From the NCBI RefSeq assembly GCF_947172395.1, contig NC_069098.1:5015001-5079000 (forward strand): a stretch of 64,000 nt of DNA. Direction: 5' to 3'. Position 1 is the first letter of the stretch. Each line of letters begins with the position of its first letter. The translations under genes were made by a program, and so were the position numbers. The notes beneath the pieces are model-generated. The model saw only the letters and a program-made list of their open reading frames with translations, was not told where the DNA came from and did no database searches. Positions 26,901 to 41,900 of this stretch are shown here, in pieces. The stretch is from Bicyclus anynana (Eukaryota; Arthropoda; Insecta; Lepidoptera; Nymphalidae).

Positions 26901-29900
26901 ATAAGAGCATAAGCTGGCAAACTTTAAGCTTTTATTCGATGACGGAGGTCTGACCATTACAGGTTCTTAGTAAGAAATAATATCTAGACATATTTTTTAT
27001 TAAAGTATTAGGTTCAACTTCATCATTATTTTTGGCATTGTTTCTAGCTTGTTCTATGTGTCTGGACTCAGGTAAAAAAGTTGATCTTTCAATTAATACT
27101 TATTATATCTAGCGATCAGCTAGGGATTAGGTGCACAAGGTGTTAAACTAGAGTAGGCAATTGGGCATTGTAAGTACAAATTGCAAACCTCCTCCAATAC
27201 CAAGTTCGTAATGATCACCAACGCGCTGGACTGACCAAATCAAAACCGCTCTCAATAGCACCACGAATGTACGAGTACGAGTACGAGAGGATCTTAAAAG
27301 TGATCGACCTCCCCTAAAGTGACGACACACTTTGTCAAAAGTGTACCGATGAAGAACAATAAATGAGTAATTAGGATAGGCAGTGCATTTATTCATCAAG
27401 TGCAAGACACTGATACTGCTTCGTTCGGCTTCGATCGAACCCATGACCCTTCGGCGAAGAGTCCGGCCTTTAACCATATTATAACTACAGCGCTTTAACT
27501 TTTTTTATTCTTTACAAGTTTTTTTTTAATTATTATTATTTACAAGTTAGCCCTTGACTACAATCTCACCTGATGGTAAGATGGATGACGCAGTCTAAGA
27601 TGGAAGCGGGCTAACTTGTTAGGAGGGGGATGAAAATCCACACCCCTTTTCGGTTTCTATACGACGTCGCACCGGAACGCTAAATCGCTTGGCGGTACGC
27701 CTTTGTCGGTAGGTAACTAGCCACGGCTGAAGCATCCCACCAGCCAGTCCTGGACCAATTAAGAAAATCTCAATCAGCCCAGCCGGGGATCGAACCCAGG
27801 ACCTCCGTTTTGNNNNNNNNNNNNNNNNNNNNNNNNNNNNNNNNNNNNNNNNNNNNNNNNNNNNNNNNNNNNNNNNNNNNNNNNNNNNNNNNNNNNNNNN
27901 NNNNNNNNNNNNNNNNNNNNNNNNNNNNNNNNNNNNNNNNNNNNNNNNNNNNNNNNNNNNNNNNNNNNNNNNNNNNNNNNNNNNNNNNNNNNNNNNNNNN
28001 NNNNNNNNNNNNATTGTAGACTATATTTAGATAAGTATCATCATGTTTAAATAACTTTCGTAATTTACTGTGGGACTAAATTAAATTAAGACAATTGGGT
28101 GAGGCGAACAAAGACCTAATGAAAAATATGTCTAATAGTAATAATAACATCAAATTGAAAATTTTGGAATTTTTAATAACTTTGACTAATATTCCTTGCC
28201 ATTCAAACTAAGTGAATATTATGTGCTTGTACTCGTAGTAGGTACCTACTATAGCTCAGAAACTGCTTAAGTTGACTTAGAAAACAAGATAATAATAATA
28301 AAAAAATAAAAAAACATCAAATTAAAAATTTTGAAATTTAGACTGCCTTACCTGCTCGGTCGATGGTCATGAAGTATTAATTACACTCTCGATCAAGTCA
28401 TCAATATTCTTTTTCAGTGCGCTTTCATTTAAGACCCCACTCGAGTATATTTGCAGACCTTCATTTATTCTTTCCTATTTTCACATCCCACAACATTTAA
28501 ACGGCTTAACCGATTTTCATAAAACTTATCTAAGAATACTCGCACATAAGTCACCTTTAATAGGAAAAAAAATTGAAATCGCTTTATCCGTTCAGGAGCT
28601 ATGGTGCCACAGACAAAATTTGAATTTCGAATTTGAAACTTATAACACCCCTCTTTTTGAGTTGGGGGTTTAAAATCATTGTAGATGATGATGATTAGTA
28701 ACCTTAACAAAACTTCTACGTAAAACTTTGATTGTGAAGCTTTTTGTGCTTCACACATTGTTAAACGGTATTTAAGATCGCTTATCTAAACAAATGTTCA
28801 CGAGTTATCATAAATCACACTCGGAAGCTGTGATATCGTCCTAGCCGGGTCACGAATAACAATACCACCCGGTAACGGAAGTGTGACATGCCTGCTTCCC
28901 ATGTTACTAACATTCCGTAATTTCATTGTCTTATGTTAAATATGAGCATTTGTGATTATATAAATTCATATCGTTATCTATTTATGGACGTTCTTGGAAT
29001 TACTCAGCATACGCTAGTTATTACAAAAACGGAACCCTTGTAATTTCGTCATAAATATTCCAATAATGCGTACTAATTAGTTGTAACGTGATTTAAGAAT
29101 AGGCAAATTGAGTTGAGTTAGATGTTTTTAGAAGTATAGGTACTTCTCCTCTGTATGAAAAAGCTCGATCAAAAGCCAAGGAAATATATTACATACTTCT
29201 TAGATTTCCAAAACATAACGGAGTCCCCAGAATAGATGACTAAATATACTACCAAACCTCATCATCCTTATCAATTATTTTAACAGGTCACTACTGCGCC
29301 AGACCTGTCTCCTTATAAGCGAGAGGTATGAAACCAAGACCCACCATACTGCTTAAATGTGGATTTAGGTTTTTATTTAGGATTAGGGTGCTAGCTTATG
29401 TTCGTCTTTTTAACAACGAAAAACCATGATAAGGGGCCCGTATGGGTTCAGAACTAGTGGAGCATACTCCGACCGTATATCACGTGAGTTTTAGCCGAAT
29501 TTCATAATCAATTAATATGAATAACACTCACAATAGTTTAAATTCTGAAAAAAAAAACAACGAGAAAATTACAGAAACACCACCAGCTTCCCAACTCTGC
29601 GGTAATAATATTGAAATTAAAATTTCTAGAAACAACAATAAATCAGTATGCATTTCTTAGCCTCAAACCTTGTAATTCAAAACGAATAGGCTGGCCACTG
29701 GACCAAAGAGGTCCTAATTACCTATATGTATGGTAATTTTTTTCGCCAATTAACATAGATGTGTTCTGGTGTGAAAGGTTATCGCCAATTAGCATGTCTG
29801 TGTTCATGTCTGAAGGGCATGGTAGCCCGTTTAATTACATGCACTTATGGCTTATTTGTAGGCCTCCAGTTTTTTCCACTTTTCAGTTAAGTGCATTTTA

Positions 29901-32900
29901 AGAAATTAAATATCACGTGTCTCAAACGGTGAAAGAAAAACATCGTGAGGAAACCTGCGCAACAGAGAATTTTCTTAATTCTCTGCGTGCCAATCTGCAT
30001 AGGGTGGACTAAACTTACCCCTCTCATTTTAGAGGAGACTCGAGCTCATCAGTGAGCCGAATGATGATGATAGGTCTCCAGTTAAATGTACGGGGGTGTT
30101 CCAAGGGGGCGTAACACCACCAAATTCTCAATGTCATGTTGTGATTTTTTAATAAAAACTTCTTAGAACAATGGAAAGCTCAGTCAGATATAATACCAAA
30201 CCAATAATATACGCGTTTATAAATACAAGAACAACACTTCCCTACATATAGTAAGATTTAATAACTCATTTACTAAAACAAAATATTACGTCACGAAAAG
30301 TTAAGTCTAAATAAATTAATATTAGTAAATTAAAAAAAATGATTGGCAAGTGCATGGGCGCGCGAGGCGAAAGGCGATCATCGAACCTTAGACCTTGGTA
30401 TTGATCGTGAACGAGGTCCGCTCACCGAGTCAACGGGTTTTGTTTCACTTGAAACTACTATAGTTATTAACTCCATGCTAAAGTGAGACAAACGAAGTTT
30501 TTTAATTTTCTATTTTTACTAAAGAGTACTATTATTTTTTTAAACTAATAATAGGTAAGATTTATTATTTTTTATTCGATTGTGTTACGATTTAACTCAA
30601 AAAATACTAGACCGATTTTAAAAATTCTTTGACCATTGGAAAGCTACATTTTTACCTAGTAAAATAGGTTTACGGGAACGGAAATACGCAGGTCCAACCA
30701 CAAGGCGTTTGGTAGTACGTGAATGAACAGTTTCTCTCTAACGTTTTTTCCGGGAAACTAGGTTTAATTTTCCTTACCTACTGATTTTTAATGATAAAAG
30801 CTCAATTGGCGCTTTAAGTTTTTTTTGTTATTATAATATACTTGTTGTAATTAAATACTTTTAAAGTTTCAATTTTTTTTTTCATTTCAAAATTCAATTT
30901 AAAATTCAGATTTTTTGGAAAATACCTTGTAGCTGAAAACTGTTATTAGCTAAGTCTGATCTATTAGTATTAAGGTTCGAAAATGGCTAGTTAATTATTT
31001 TAACAAATTTTTAATAAAAATTTTGACTAATACAATAACTTTCACTAACTGTAACTAATTCCCCCTGACCCTTCAAACTAAGTGAAAAACATGTGCAAAG
31101 TACTATAACCCAGAAATTGCTTAGGTGACTTGAAAGAATATAGACTTGATACAATATAATTTTGAGTTGTGTCACTTTGGATTTACCGATTTAAAACGTA
31201 TTGGATGTTGGTTACACAAAAAAAAATTGTAAATCCCTGACCTTTATATTTTGAAAGTCTTGGTCGATTTTGAAAAAATATTCCACAAAACCTGCAGACC
31301 TTAATTTACAAAAAGTAATTTTATTGCTTTTTGAAAAAGTTCAGTAGATACCTTGTGAGTCAAAGGACGGGTTTTAAAACAGCTTATTCTATTATTACAC
31401 TTTTGTACTTACTTTGATTATTACTATTAGTATTCATTTGCCTTAATTGCCCAATGGTTCAGTGGTGAAAACCGGAGGGACGTACGTTCAAAGTTCAAAC
31501 CTACCCCTAGCCGAAAGACTAAAGTTATATCCATTCTTAGCACAAGCTTATTAGTAAAGAGGCACATAAAGGGAAAATCTATTAACAATGCTTATTTCCG
31601 CCGCCAGGTTTCTGTGTTTCAGTCTGAGCTCAATATGCTTGCGGGAAATTATGATGCGTATCAGTGGACGCATCAAAGAATTACAATCGGTTTGATGCGA
31701 TGCGTCCGATATGTACAATGCTGATCTGTGGACGCCTACCATAATAGTCCATCACGCTGGCCCAATGCGGATTAGCAGACTTCACACACGTAGAGAATTA
31801 AAAAAAATCTCATCGTTTGAGACACGTGATTTCTAATTTCTTAAAATCCACACAACTGGAAAGTTGGATATGCATGCCCCGGACCGGATTCAAACCAACG
31901 CTCTCTGAATCGAAGGCAGAGCTCATATCCACTGGGTTATCACGGCCTTACTTCTCTTTTTTCGCATACTTGCATTTTTATGTCGTATTTTTTGGAATAA
32001 TATTTTTTTTTTATTTAACAAATTATTCCTTAAAATATATACTCAAAACCATCAGCAATTCTTTAGTTAGTAATATTTTCAATATAACTATAGAACTAAG
32101 CCGGAATTGGAAAACAATTGTATTTCAGCTTATTGAAAGCTAACAACAATGTTCCAACGAAACGAATAAACCCTAAATGAAACTGAATACGAACTAGAAA
32201 CTGGGTCAAAAATGCACGAGAACTCGTGAGCCAAATAAACAGTAAAAACAAACATGGAAGGTACTAGAAGCTCGTAGTTTCTCGAACAATACCTTTCGGT
32301 TCAAGTATCAAACAAAACAGTTTATTACAGAGTAGAATTATGGATTTAAGTTATTGCAATCCTTGTGTACACAACCTTTGGAACCCTCGTAACTTTAATT
32401 TTAAGTTTCGACTTTAATTATCACCATTAAATCATGACAAATGTAAACTAAGCTTAATTAAAATAAATAAACTTTGACTTCTGCGTTAACATAACTTTCA
32501 AAGTTGCGTTCTGCGTTTTATTCAACTGTAGAAAGTGTATTTATCATTTTAAACTCGCGTGCCCTGTAATAGGGATGTTGACAGTTTTTTAAATTGTATA
32601 TATATTAGGAGTATGCTAATAGTAAAGCAATTTTGTAAACGTAACAGGGTATCTGCGATCATTACTTTCGGAGCTACAGGGATTTAAAGGGCACTGCCAG
32701 GGATCCCTGAAAAACATCCCATACAAAATGGCACGAATTAATGACGTCGTTGATCATAATGATCGTTCAATTTGTATGGGCGTTCAAATAAAATTACAAA
32801 TCTTTGTTATTTGTGCGTTTATGTTTATAGTTCATTTATTGAAAAATGGTACTTTTAAATGTAAGGAAGCTCAAAATGTTTGAATTTTCATCTAATTTCG

Positions 32901-35900
32901 ATAAAGATTTTTAATAGATTTTGTAATTATATAATCTTATTTATTTTGCAGACATTAAAATAATGTTTGTACTTAGTTTACGTATTCATTAGTTAATATT
33001 GACCTTATTTACAAATGTCTCATAAAAATCAATATATTCAAACCCAGTCATCATGCCCATTGATATTGTATTAATTATTTACTAATTCGTTGCGTTGAGC
33101 ACTTTTTAGTACTACAATCATTACCGCAATCTCTTTAATAGATGATGATAAAAATGCAAGTTTAAACGCTATCCTAAACACAACCTTAACATTAACATGT
33201 AATTATCGAAACAACAGGTTACATTATTACTTTACTGATGGAAAACCACGAGATACAATTGCAAAAGTGTTTTTGAAGATGCGTTTTCTTGCAACAAATC
33301 GGCGACGGCGTCTTATTCTTGACTGAACTCATTCAAGCGACTCATCCTTGAACACAAATGTAAATCAATCCCAGTGTACGCAAAGCTTTAATGTTTTTCT
33401 ATAAAAGAATACAACATTCAAGATTTCTTCAAAATTGTGGTATTTTCTTTTTGTCAGGAATCGTTTAATTGATTTGACGCAAACATTAACGCAATAGGTA
33501 ACCCTTCCACAGATGCAAATTATTGTTGCCAGTGACAAATTTCGAGTTTGCTGTCTTTGTTTAAACTTGTATTTGTATCTTGTTCAGTGGGAGCGGAAAA
33601 ATTAATAAATATATATAAAAGTAAGCCACATTTAAATTCTATAAATTTGGCTAATATAATTATATTCATGATTAACATAAACTTTTCGATAAACTTCCTT
33701 TGAATAGTCTTCGGTGACATAAATATTCTTGAGACTCTTCTTATTTTTTTCCATTATTTATTTTATTTTTTTATTTTAACATAAACTTAACCTCATAAAA
33801 TAACTTACAAATACCACTATCTTGATCCACCTGCATCATCCAGGCTTATGAATTTATTGTATTAATTTCCAAGTATTTTCGTAATTAAATTCAATAACAT
33901 TAAATAAACAATTAGATCGTTACCATTAAAAAATGGAGCAGAAAATTGAGATATTTATAAGATTTTTATCATAATTAACATTTTATATTACAGCAAAATA
34001 AAATTAATTGTAATGTTATAAAGAATTACTCTCGAAGACTGGACTGACGGCATCACTATTGGAGGATACAAGATATCGAATCTACGATACGCAGACGATA
34101 CCACCTTATTTGCGACTAGTGCTTGCAGTATGGAGCGACTACTTCTCAAAATGGAGCACGTGAGCCAGGAGTTTGGATTAAAAATTAATCGCAGCAAAAC
34201 CAAGATGATGATCGTTGATCGGGCCAACAACAACTCGCCAAAAGTTACTCACATAGCGAATTGCGAGGTCGTTCCGTCTTACATATATCTAGGAGCTTTA
34301 ATCACAAACAGTGGCGGTTGCGTAGACGAAGTTAAGCGACGTATGGCAATCACAAGAACCGCAATGGACAGGCTGAAGAAAATATGGCGGAACAAGAAGG
34401 TTACCAAAGCCACCAAGATCCGGCTCGTAAAAACTCTTGTTTTCCCCATTTTCTTATACGCAGCAGAGACATGGACCTTGCGACAAGTCGAGAAAAAAAA
34501 GATAGATGCTCTGGAGATGTGGTGTTGGAGACGAATGCTGGGAATCTCCTGGACTGAGTTCCGCACTAACGTCTCTATACTCCAAGAACTCGACATAAAA
34601 CAACGTCTCTCGACATTAGTACACAGTCGCATTCTTCAGTTTTTTGGACATGTCTCCCGGCGAGGGAATGATTGTATCGAACGCCTTGTTGTGCAAGGGA
34701 AGGTGGAGGGAACTAGGCCACGCGGAAGGTCACCCATGCGATGGACCGACCAGATTAAATCTGCTGTAGGCGGTCCCTTGCATGAATGTACGCGACTCAC
34801 TACACAAAGGGAGAAGTGGCGAATGCTCGTGAGGCGTATTACATCTGCCTCCAACACGTCCTAAAGACCACGACCGCTCTGTCAAGAGCGCAGCGACAAA
34901 GAAGAGAAAGAATTACTTAAAATTACGAGGAAGTACAAAGAATTTTTAATTTGAGTGTGAAGTCCTATTTCGTAACCGCATTGCGTTAGCGTAAGATTAA
35001 GCTTACGTTGAAACACTCGTATATCACTAGAATTGCAACCGGAACTCTGCATAGATTCCTAAACAGACGTCAACATCCTACTACTATCAAGGCAAGTCAA
35101 GGCATTGTGACGCTTATGGAACGAGTTTTTCAGAAAACCCATAAGCAAATAGGTATTTGAAAGAAAAATAGCAGCTTCAAAACTGTTCAATTGCATCAGT
35201 CTTTGAATGACCTAGTAGCATTTATTTTCTGAATCATAAGTAAAAATATTTAGATATTGCGATTTGACAATACCATGTAACCAATTATTCGTTAATAACT
35301 TCATTCGGAATTTTGATTTTATCGCCTATCTAAATATATAAACGCGAAAGGTCACTCAAAACGAAATCTTAAGAACCGTTTGACGTATCTACAGCCTACA
35401 GGGATTAAATTTGGCAGGGAGGTAGTTTATATTTAGTAGAAATCAGCTTAGAACTGATTTCGAGAACTGCTAGATGCACTGTGTTGTTTTAAAAAGAAAA
35501 TATTATTCAGGAAAGGATTCAGTTAAATGTACCTAAATATAAAAAAAAATAAAAGCTAACTTGCTTAGGGTAGTTATACACTTGAACGAGGTTATGGGTT
35601 TAAGCACCAAATTACCTCTCCTATAAAGAGAAAGACCACACAATTAACTCTTTCTACATATTAATTATCTTTCTAAAAACGCTAAAGCTTCGAAAACTAA
35701 AAAAATGTATGCGAATGACATATCCGTTTGCTAAATTAACGTGATTCATCGATAACGAATGTCATCCCCTTTTCGAAAGAAAGAAGTTAAGAAGTTTCAT
35801 TTGTAGAAAGAAAATTGTTGAGTAACATAACTACAGGCCCTGTCCCGACAATGGGACATTAAAATTAGGTTGATGTATATTGGGGTCTGGGGATGATGAC

Positions 35901-38900
35901 TAGGTTTGAATACATTGATTTTTATGAGACATTCGGGTAAATAAGGTCAATGTTAACTAATTTATACGTAAAAAGCAAATATTGACTGGATGTTTGCAAA
36001 ATAAGTAAGATTATAAAATTTCAAAATCTATTAATCTTTTATCGTATTTAGATGAAAATTCATACAGTTTTAGATTCCTTACATAAAACGTGACAATTTC
36101 AATATATGAACTATAAACATGCACAAATAACAAAGATATTTGTAATTTCGTTGAACGCCCATACAAATCTCACGATCATTAAGATCTACGACGTCATCAA
36201 TTCGTGCCATTTTGTATGGGGTATTTTTCGATGATCCGTGACAGTGCCTTTAAATCACTATAGCACCGAGAGTAATGATCGCAGATATCCTGTTACTTTT
36301 ACAATATTGCTTTACTATTAGCATACTCCTAATTTATATACAATTTAAAAAAAACTATCATTATCCCTTACAAGTAACATTCTTTTAGATGTAGGAACCT
36401 GAAAGACAAGCTTTAGTGTATTTTTCAGGTCCACGTCTGTCATGTTTGGATATTACCTTGCATCCTATGATCTATTAATGTCATCGTTATGGTTCTTGGT
36501 GTGAATTATTATAAATTATAAATGCGAGTATACGGTCACTGTAATTGTTTTGTTGGCTTATCAATTGGGAATACAACTAGCAATTGAGTCTTGACCTCAT
36601 ATTTAAAATTTGCGTAACGTGGATAAAAATAAATTAGTACAGATTAAATTAGTTCATATATGCATGTGTATAAATATTACTTTATAATATTATATAGTTC
36701 AGTCTCGATAGCTTTCTTGCGATTGGTTGCTTGCGTATTGTCAAAGCGAAGCTTGACTGGGTCTGCTAGTATTTTCATTATAAACCTATTTTAACGGTCT
36801 ACTAGAGGGCCAGTGATCTCCGAGGTACGGTAACACCATCAACTTCTCAACTCCGGGCTGATATTTTTATTGAAAATTTCTTTGAAGAAAGAAATACTCT
36901 GTATTTCAAAACCCGAGCCTGAACTCGAACCCAGGGCCTGTAGCCAAGTGGCACGTCGTTTCTCTTTCTACTATCGCAAACGCTTCGAAAATTAAAAAAT
37001 GTATGGAAATGACTTTTGCTATCGCCAGGTCACGTGATTAACTTAACGATCGGATCTGTCATTCCCATACATTTTTCTAGTTTTAGAAAGTTTGTAGAAA
37101 GAGAATCCACTTGGCTACAGGCCCAGGATCTCGTGATCTGAAGCCACATAGGCTATTTATTGAACCAAACAGGCAATTTATAACTAACTAATATAAATTA
37201 TGTTATACATAATATATCTTATACATGTTATGATAGGTCAGATTTAACGTAAGTGTCCACATATCCGCATTGAACGAATCGGACGCCTGGCATGAAACGG
37301 ATTTTTAATTTTACAGTAATACAATCTATTCGATGCGATCCGGACGATGTGGATTAGTGGACGCATTTGTATGACTTTCTATTCAAAGAATACTAAAATC
37401 CGTTTGATGCGATGTGTCCAATGCGTATACAATGGGGATCTGTGGACTACCATAAATGATGTTCTTCTACGCGAGTTATTCGAAAGATTATCATAATATT
37501 CAACAGTAGGTGTGTGTAATATGCAATTAGCTAAAAAATTAAAACCAATAATTCGCAATCATGTGCTACTTTCTTGTTGTTCTTAATTAGTTTCATAGCC
37601 TCGTGATAATTCAGATAAATGAATCTTCCACTGCGTTTAATAGGAGCGTTGACAGACATTGCTTCGATCTTGTTATAAATACTCGGTTAATGACTGAGAT
37701 TGAACCTTGTACCTATCTATATTATACATATAGACAAACATCTAGAGGTATAAACGACACGCACGGCTTGGACTGCATTTAATGTGAACAGAATAAAATT
37801 AAAAAAAAATGTCAATTGTCTAAGTTACAACGTATACAATTAAATTTATTCTTTCCTGCCCTGTATAACTATGTGTACTGTCCATTTATATAAAAACTTC
37901 AAAAGCCAACCGACTTCAAAAACACAAATGCTATTTTTATAAAAAGGCGAAAATATCGATAAAACTCAACATTTATTTTTCAAATTAATATTAGTGTTTA
38001 TGTAAAAATTGTCTAAAATTTAAATTTATCAGTAGCCGACGCCCGGTGGTTTCACCTGCGTAGTTCCCGTTCTCGTGAGCATACGAGAATAAAGTAGAGA
38101 CACTCACAAATAACGTGGATTTCAAGTGGTAAAAGAATTCAAAAGACAGTTTTCTTTTAGTCGTTTTTATCCAAAATTCAGATTATATTTATTTAGGCTC
38201 AGCGTTGATGAATCATTAAGTCAAATCACGTTAATATTTATACGATAAATCATTAATTATTATTAATCAATACGTTACTACTCGTATCAGTGAAGTAATT
38301 ATTATTTAATCTCGGTTAAAATCTAGTGTTATTCGCAAATCAACGTCTTACTTAATCGATATGCGTTATACTTTATCATGGTCAATTAACGAGTTATTCA
38401 TACAAAACAAACAAACTGTGTACAAAATTGCCGAATTTAGTTTAATTTAGTGTTCATACCTCGTACGTGTTGTCATTGACTACGAGTGCTTTTATTAATA
38501 TTTAGTAATGAGACAGAAATTGTAATTATATTTTAGAAATAAATATCAAATATACATCTATATAGAACTATATTTTAACTTATTTTATCGATATAAATTA
38601 AAAATTAATTTGTACACATTGGTCAACCTTGTATCACCCCATCTAACTTTGATGCAGCGTTCTATATTACTCTTCCCTTTTTCTATGAGAAGCCTCATTA
38701 ATCATAATGAATACCCAGCAGAGGAACTATACACCACTAAGTTAGAAAGAACAAGAACTGACTACTGTCTGTATATTAAAAGTTTCTTTGTGTGAAGCAA
38801 TTTCTTTTATGTGAGATGTTTATTTCTTAGCATTTTAATTAGAAGCCATTCCAACGGGTGCAGCAATATAATAACGCTTTGTCTTAATCTTCTTAAGATT

Positions 38901-41900
38901 AGATATAAGAGAAAGACTGAAGAGAAAATTTGGTCTATGATACAACTCGCGTAGAAAAGAAGATACACAACTTTTAGTACTAGCTATTTAGATGTATTCC
39001 GTGGTAGCAATAGTCAATAATTGTAATAATCGACATAGAGAAAGCAATTATTGATTTTTCTTTGTAACTTACAACCTTTTTTAATGCAGGCATTTAAGTT
39101 AAACCCTATTTTTTAATGTTAACTTTATAAATATTTATCGTAGAATTACGTGACCCTTTTGAAGCAGTTTTTTTTTCTGATTCGAACAGCACAACAAAAA
39201 TATATTTCATAGTTTGTGGACTACAATGTTTTCGCGTTCTGCCGTCGATGTGAATACAAACGAATAATAATAATAATTCAACTTTTGCGTCCGTGACCGT
39301 TGTCGCGCGATGCAAGCCAGATGACTATAACAAGTACTAGGTTCCTTGTCAGTTTGTACAGTCGAAGTCCTTATTCGATCTAATCTGTGTCTCCGAGGTC
39401 AGATCAGGACAATCCGGTCAGAACAATCTCTCTATTGTACATTGTCATTGTACAAGGATGTAGTTAACACATATTTTTATAAACCTTACATACCAAAAGC
39501 CTTGAGGTTTTTTTTTTCCAAAACCAGTCACGAGTAAAAAAATCATGCAACACAAATTACTTTTTTAACGGTCTTTTCGAAAAACTTTATCGCACCAGGA
39601 AGACCTTCGTGTTTTGAAAACTTGAACATTTCCTTTAGTTATTATTGTAAAACCTTACGGAATTAAATGTAAAACGCAAATGACATGGCAGGGCAATTTA
39701 AGGTTTAAATTTTATACCTTTTAATTTTGAAGCAAGAACAACAAAGTCATGAATTTTTTTTTGAATTTTTTGTCGGTCTAAATGCTAGTGAAGACGGTTA
39801 AAAAGTAATAAATAATATGATTTTTTTACATGGATGGACTTAAACAATCTATTGTATAGCATGCGATGTAAGTCATAGATAATTTACGTTTATAAAGTAA
39901 ATAAAGCTATCGATCTATTCTATAAATATGATAATTAACAAATTATAATACAGCAAAATTATCAATAAAGATTCAAAAAGCCTCTCTCATTATCTGCATT
40001 ATTTTATAACGGCCTCCGTGGCGCAGTGGTATGCGCGGTGGATTTACAAAACGGAGGTCCTGGGTTCAATCCCCGGCTAGGCAGATTGAGATTTTCTTAA
40101 TTAGGTCCAGGTCTGGCTGGTGGGCTAGTTACCACCCTACCGGCAAAGACGTACCGCCTAGTGATTTAGCGTAGAAACCGAAAGGGGTGTGGATATTCAT
40201 CCTCCTCCTAACAAGTTAGCCCGCTTCCATCTTAGACTGCATCATCACTTACCATCAGGTGCGATTGTAGTCAAGGGCTAACATGTAGAGAATAAAAAAA
40301 TAAAAAATGCCACTGAATAAATTCTAGTTTCAGCAATTACTTTACGAAAAACAGTATTTAGAATAGGTTATAATATGTATAGTGGATATAATTATAGTAT
40401 TATTTTACATACAATGCTTTTGGCAAGAAATTCGTTACCTACGAGTACGAGGAAGCACTAACTTGGTGATTTATGAGACGTTCTGAAAACATTTTGGTAA
40501 TGTTCCAAAAAGGTCACATAGATATTTTGATTGATATCTCTTTCGCTATTGGGAATGCATTTCGTTTATAAGGGTTCCGTTTTTGTACTACGTACGTTCG
40601 GAACCCTAAAAATTAAGGGCTTTCTTTCCGGCTTTAGTCAATTTAGATTTTATGTTTTAAAATATTTTGCATCAATCTATAGCTTGGCAAGTTCGTTGAT
40701 GACACTCCCATGATATGCGGGCGACGGGGGGATAGATTGCGCGGGTGTGAAATCGTGCGTGCCGGGAAGTTTGGTGCATCACTCGTGGGTTTTTCATTCA
40801 TCGCTACACACCCCCCGGCCCACGCGTACTATCGGTAGTGTTACGAACGAAGTTGCCAAGCTATAGTTTGATATTGGGCTTCAACCGCTGTCACATTGCC
40901 CACAAGATTGTACCGCCAAGCGATTTGGCGTTATAGTAGAACATCCGTATAAGAAACGACCTTCACCAATCTCTTTGTTGGATTAATAACCATTATTAAC
41001 TATCATTAATGATAGTTTGGCTAGGAGTTTTTGAGGCAACCTACTCGTCACCATCATCATTAGCAACCCATATTCGGCTCACTGCTTAGCTCGAGTATCC
41101 TCTCAGAATTAGAGGGGTTAGTCCAATAGACTCCGCACTGGCCCAATGCGGATTGGCAGACTTCACACACGCAGAGAATTAAGAATATTCTCAGGTATGC
41201 AGGTATCCTCACGAATTTTTTCCCTCACCGTTTTAAATATATTATTTAACGTACTCAATTTAATATAAAACACTTTTCATCCAATAAACAGATGGATGAA
41301 GGTCGTTTCTAATACGGATCTTAAGACTATTACAATAAGTCAATACGTCGTTGAGCGTCAATAGCCGGATTCAACGAGAGGACTTGGGTTTGATCCCCGC
41401 CCATTCGAATATTGTCGTACCAATACTTAACAAACTTCATAAAGTTAGCCCGTTACCACCTTAGTCACTAAACATCTTAATATTCGTAGTTAAGGGTCGA
41501 CCTTAGTCACTAAACATCTTAAAAATCGTAGTTAAGGGTCAACTACGATTTGTAGGTACTAGTAGACAAAAGTTTTAATAAAAAAATCCTAATTTACCGA
41601 ATTAAAACTAAAAAATATCATTTATCAAGAAATTCTCATTTAATAAAAACGATACGTTTAAAAATTGGGTGTACGTAGCAAAAACCAAGTGCGGTATCGT
41701 TTACTTGCACATGCGTACGAATAATAAATATTTTTTTTATAAAATTAACTACATTTATTTATGTCAAATTTAAGAAACATATCTATTGTATATGTTTCTT
41801 AAATTTAATCGTCAAAATGTTCACGTAAAATTCAATTGTTCTTGATATAACACAATAATAGGTACTTCTTATTATAATAAGTTAGTATTTTTTTCCTTGT

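Noticed and set aside
27810..28019. ORF across the N run
   Set aside because: Unknown bases only.
31817..32143. 108-codon ORF on plus
   Set aside because: Begins inside SINE-A and continues into AT-rich DNA, with a hydrophobic low-complexity product.
34279..34632. 117-codon ORF on minus
   Set aside because: Antisense shadow of the RTE reverse transcriptase frame.
40011..40085. tRNA gene (GGCCTCCGTGGCGCAGTGG head)
   Set aside because: It is the SINE-B head, repeated many times and followed by a SINE body.
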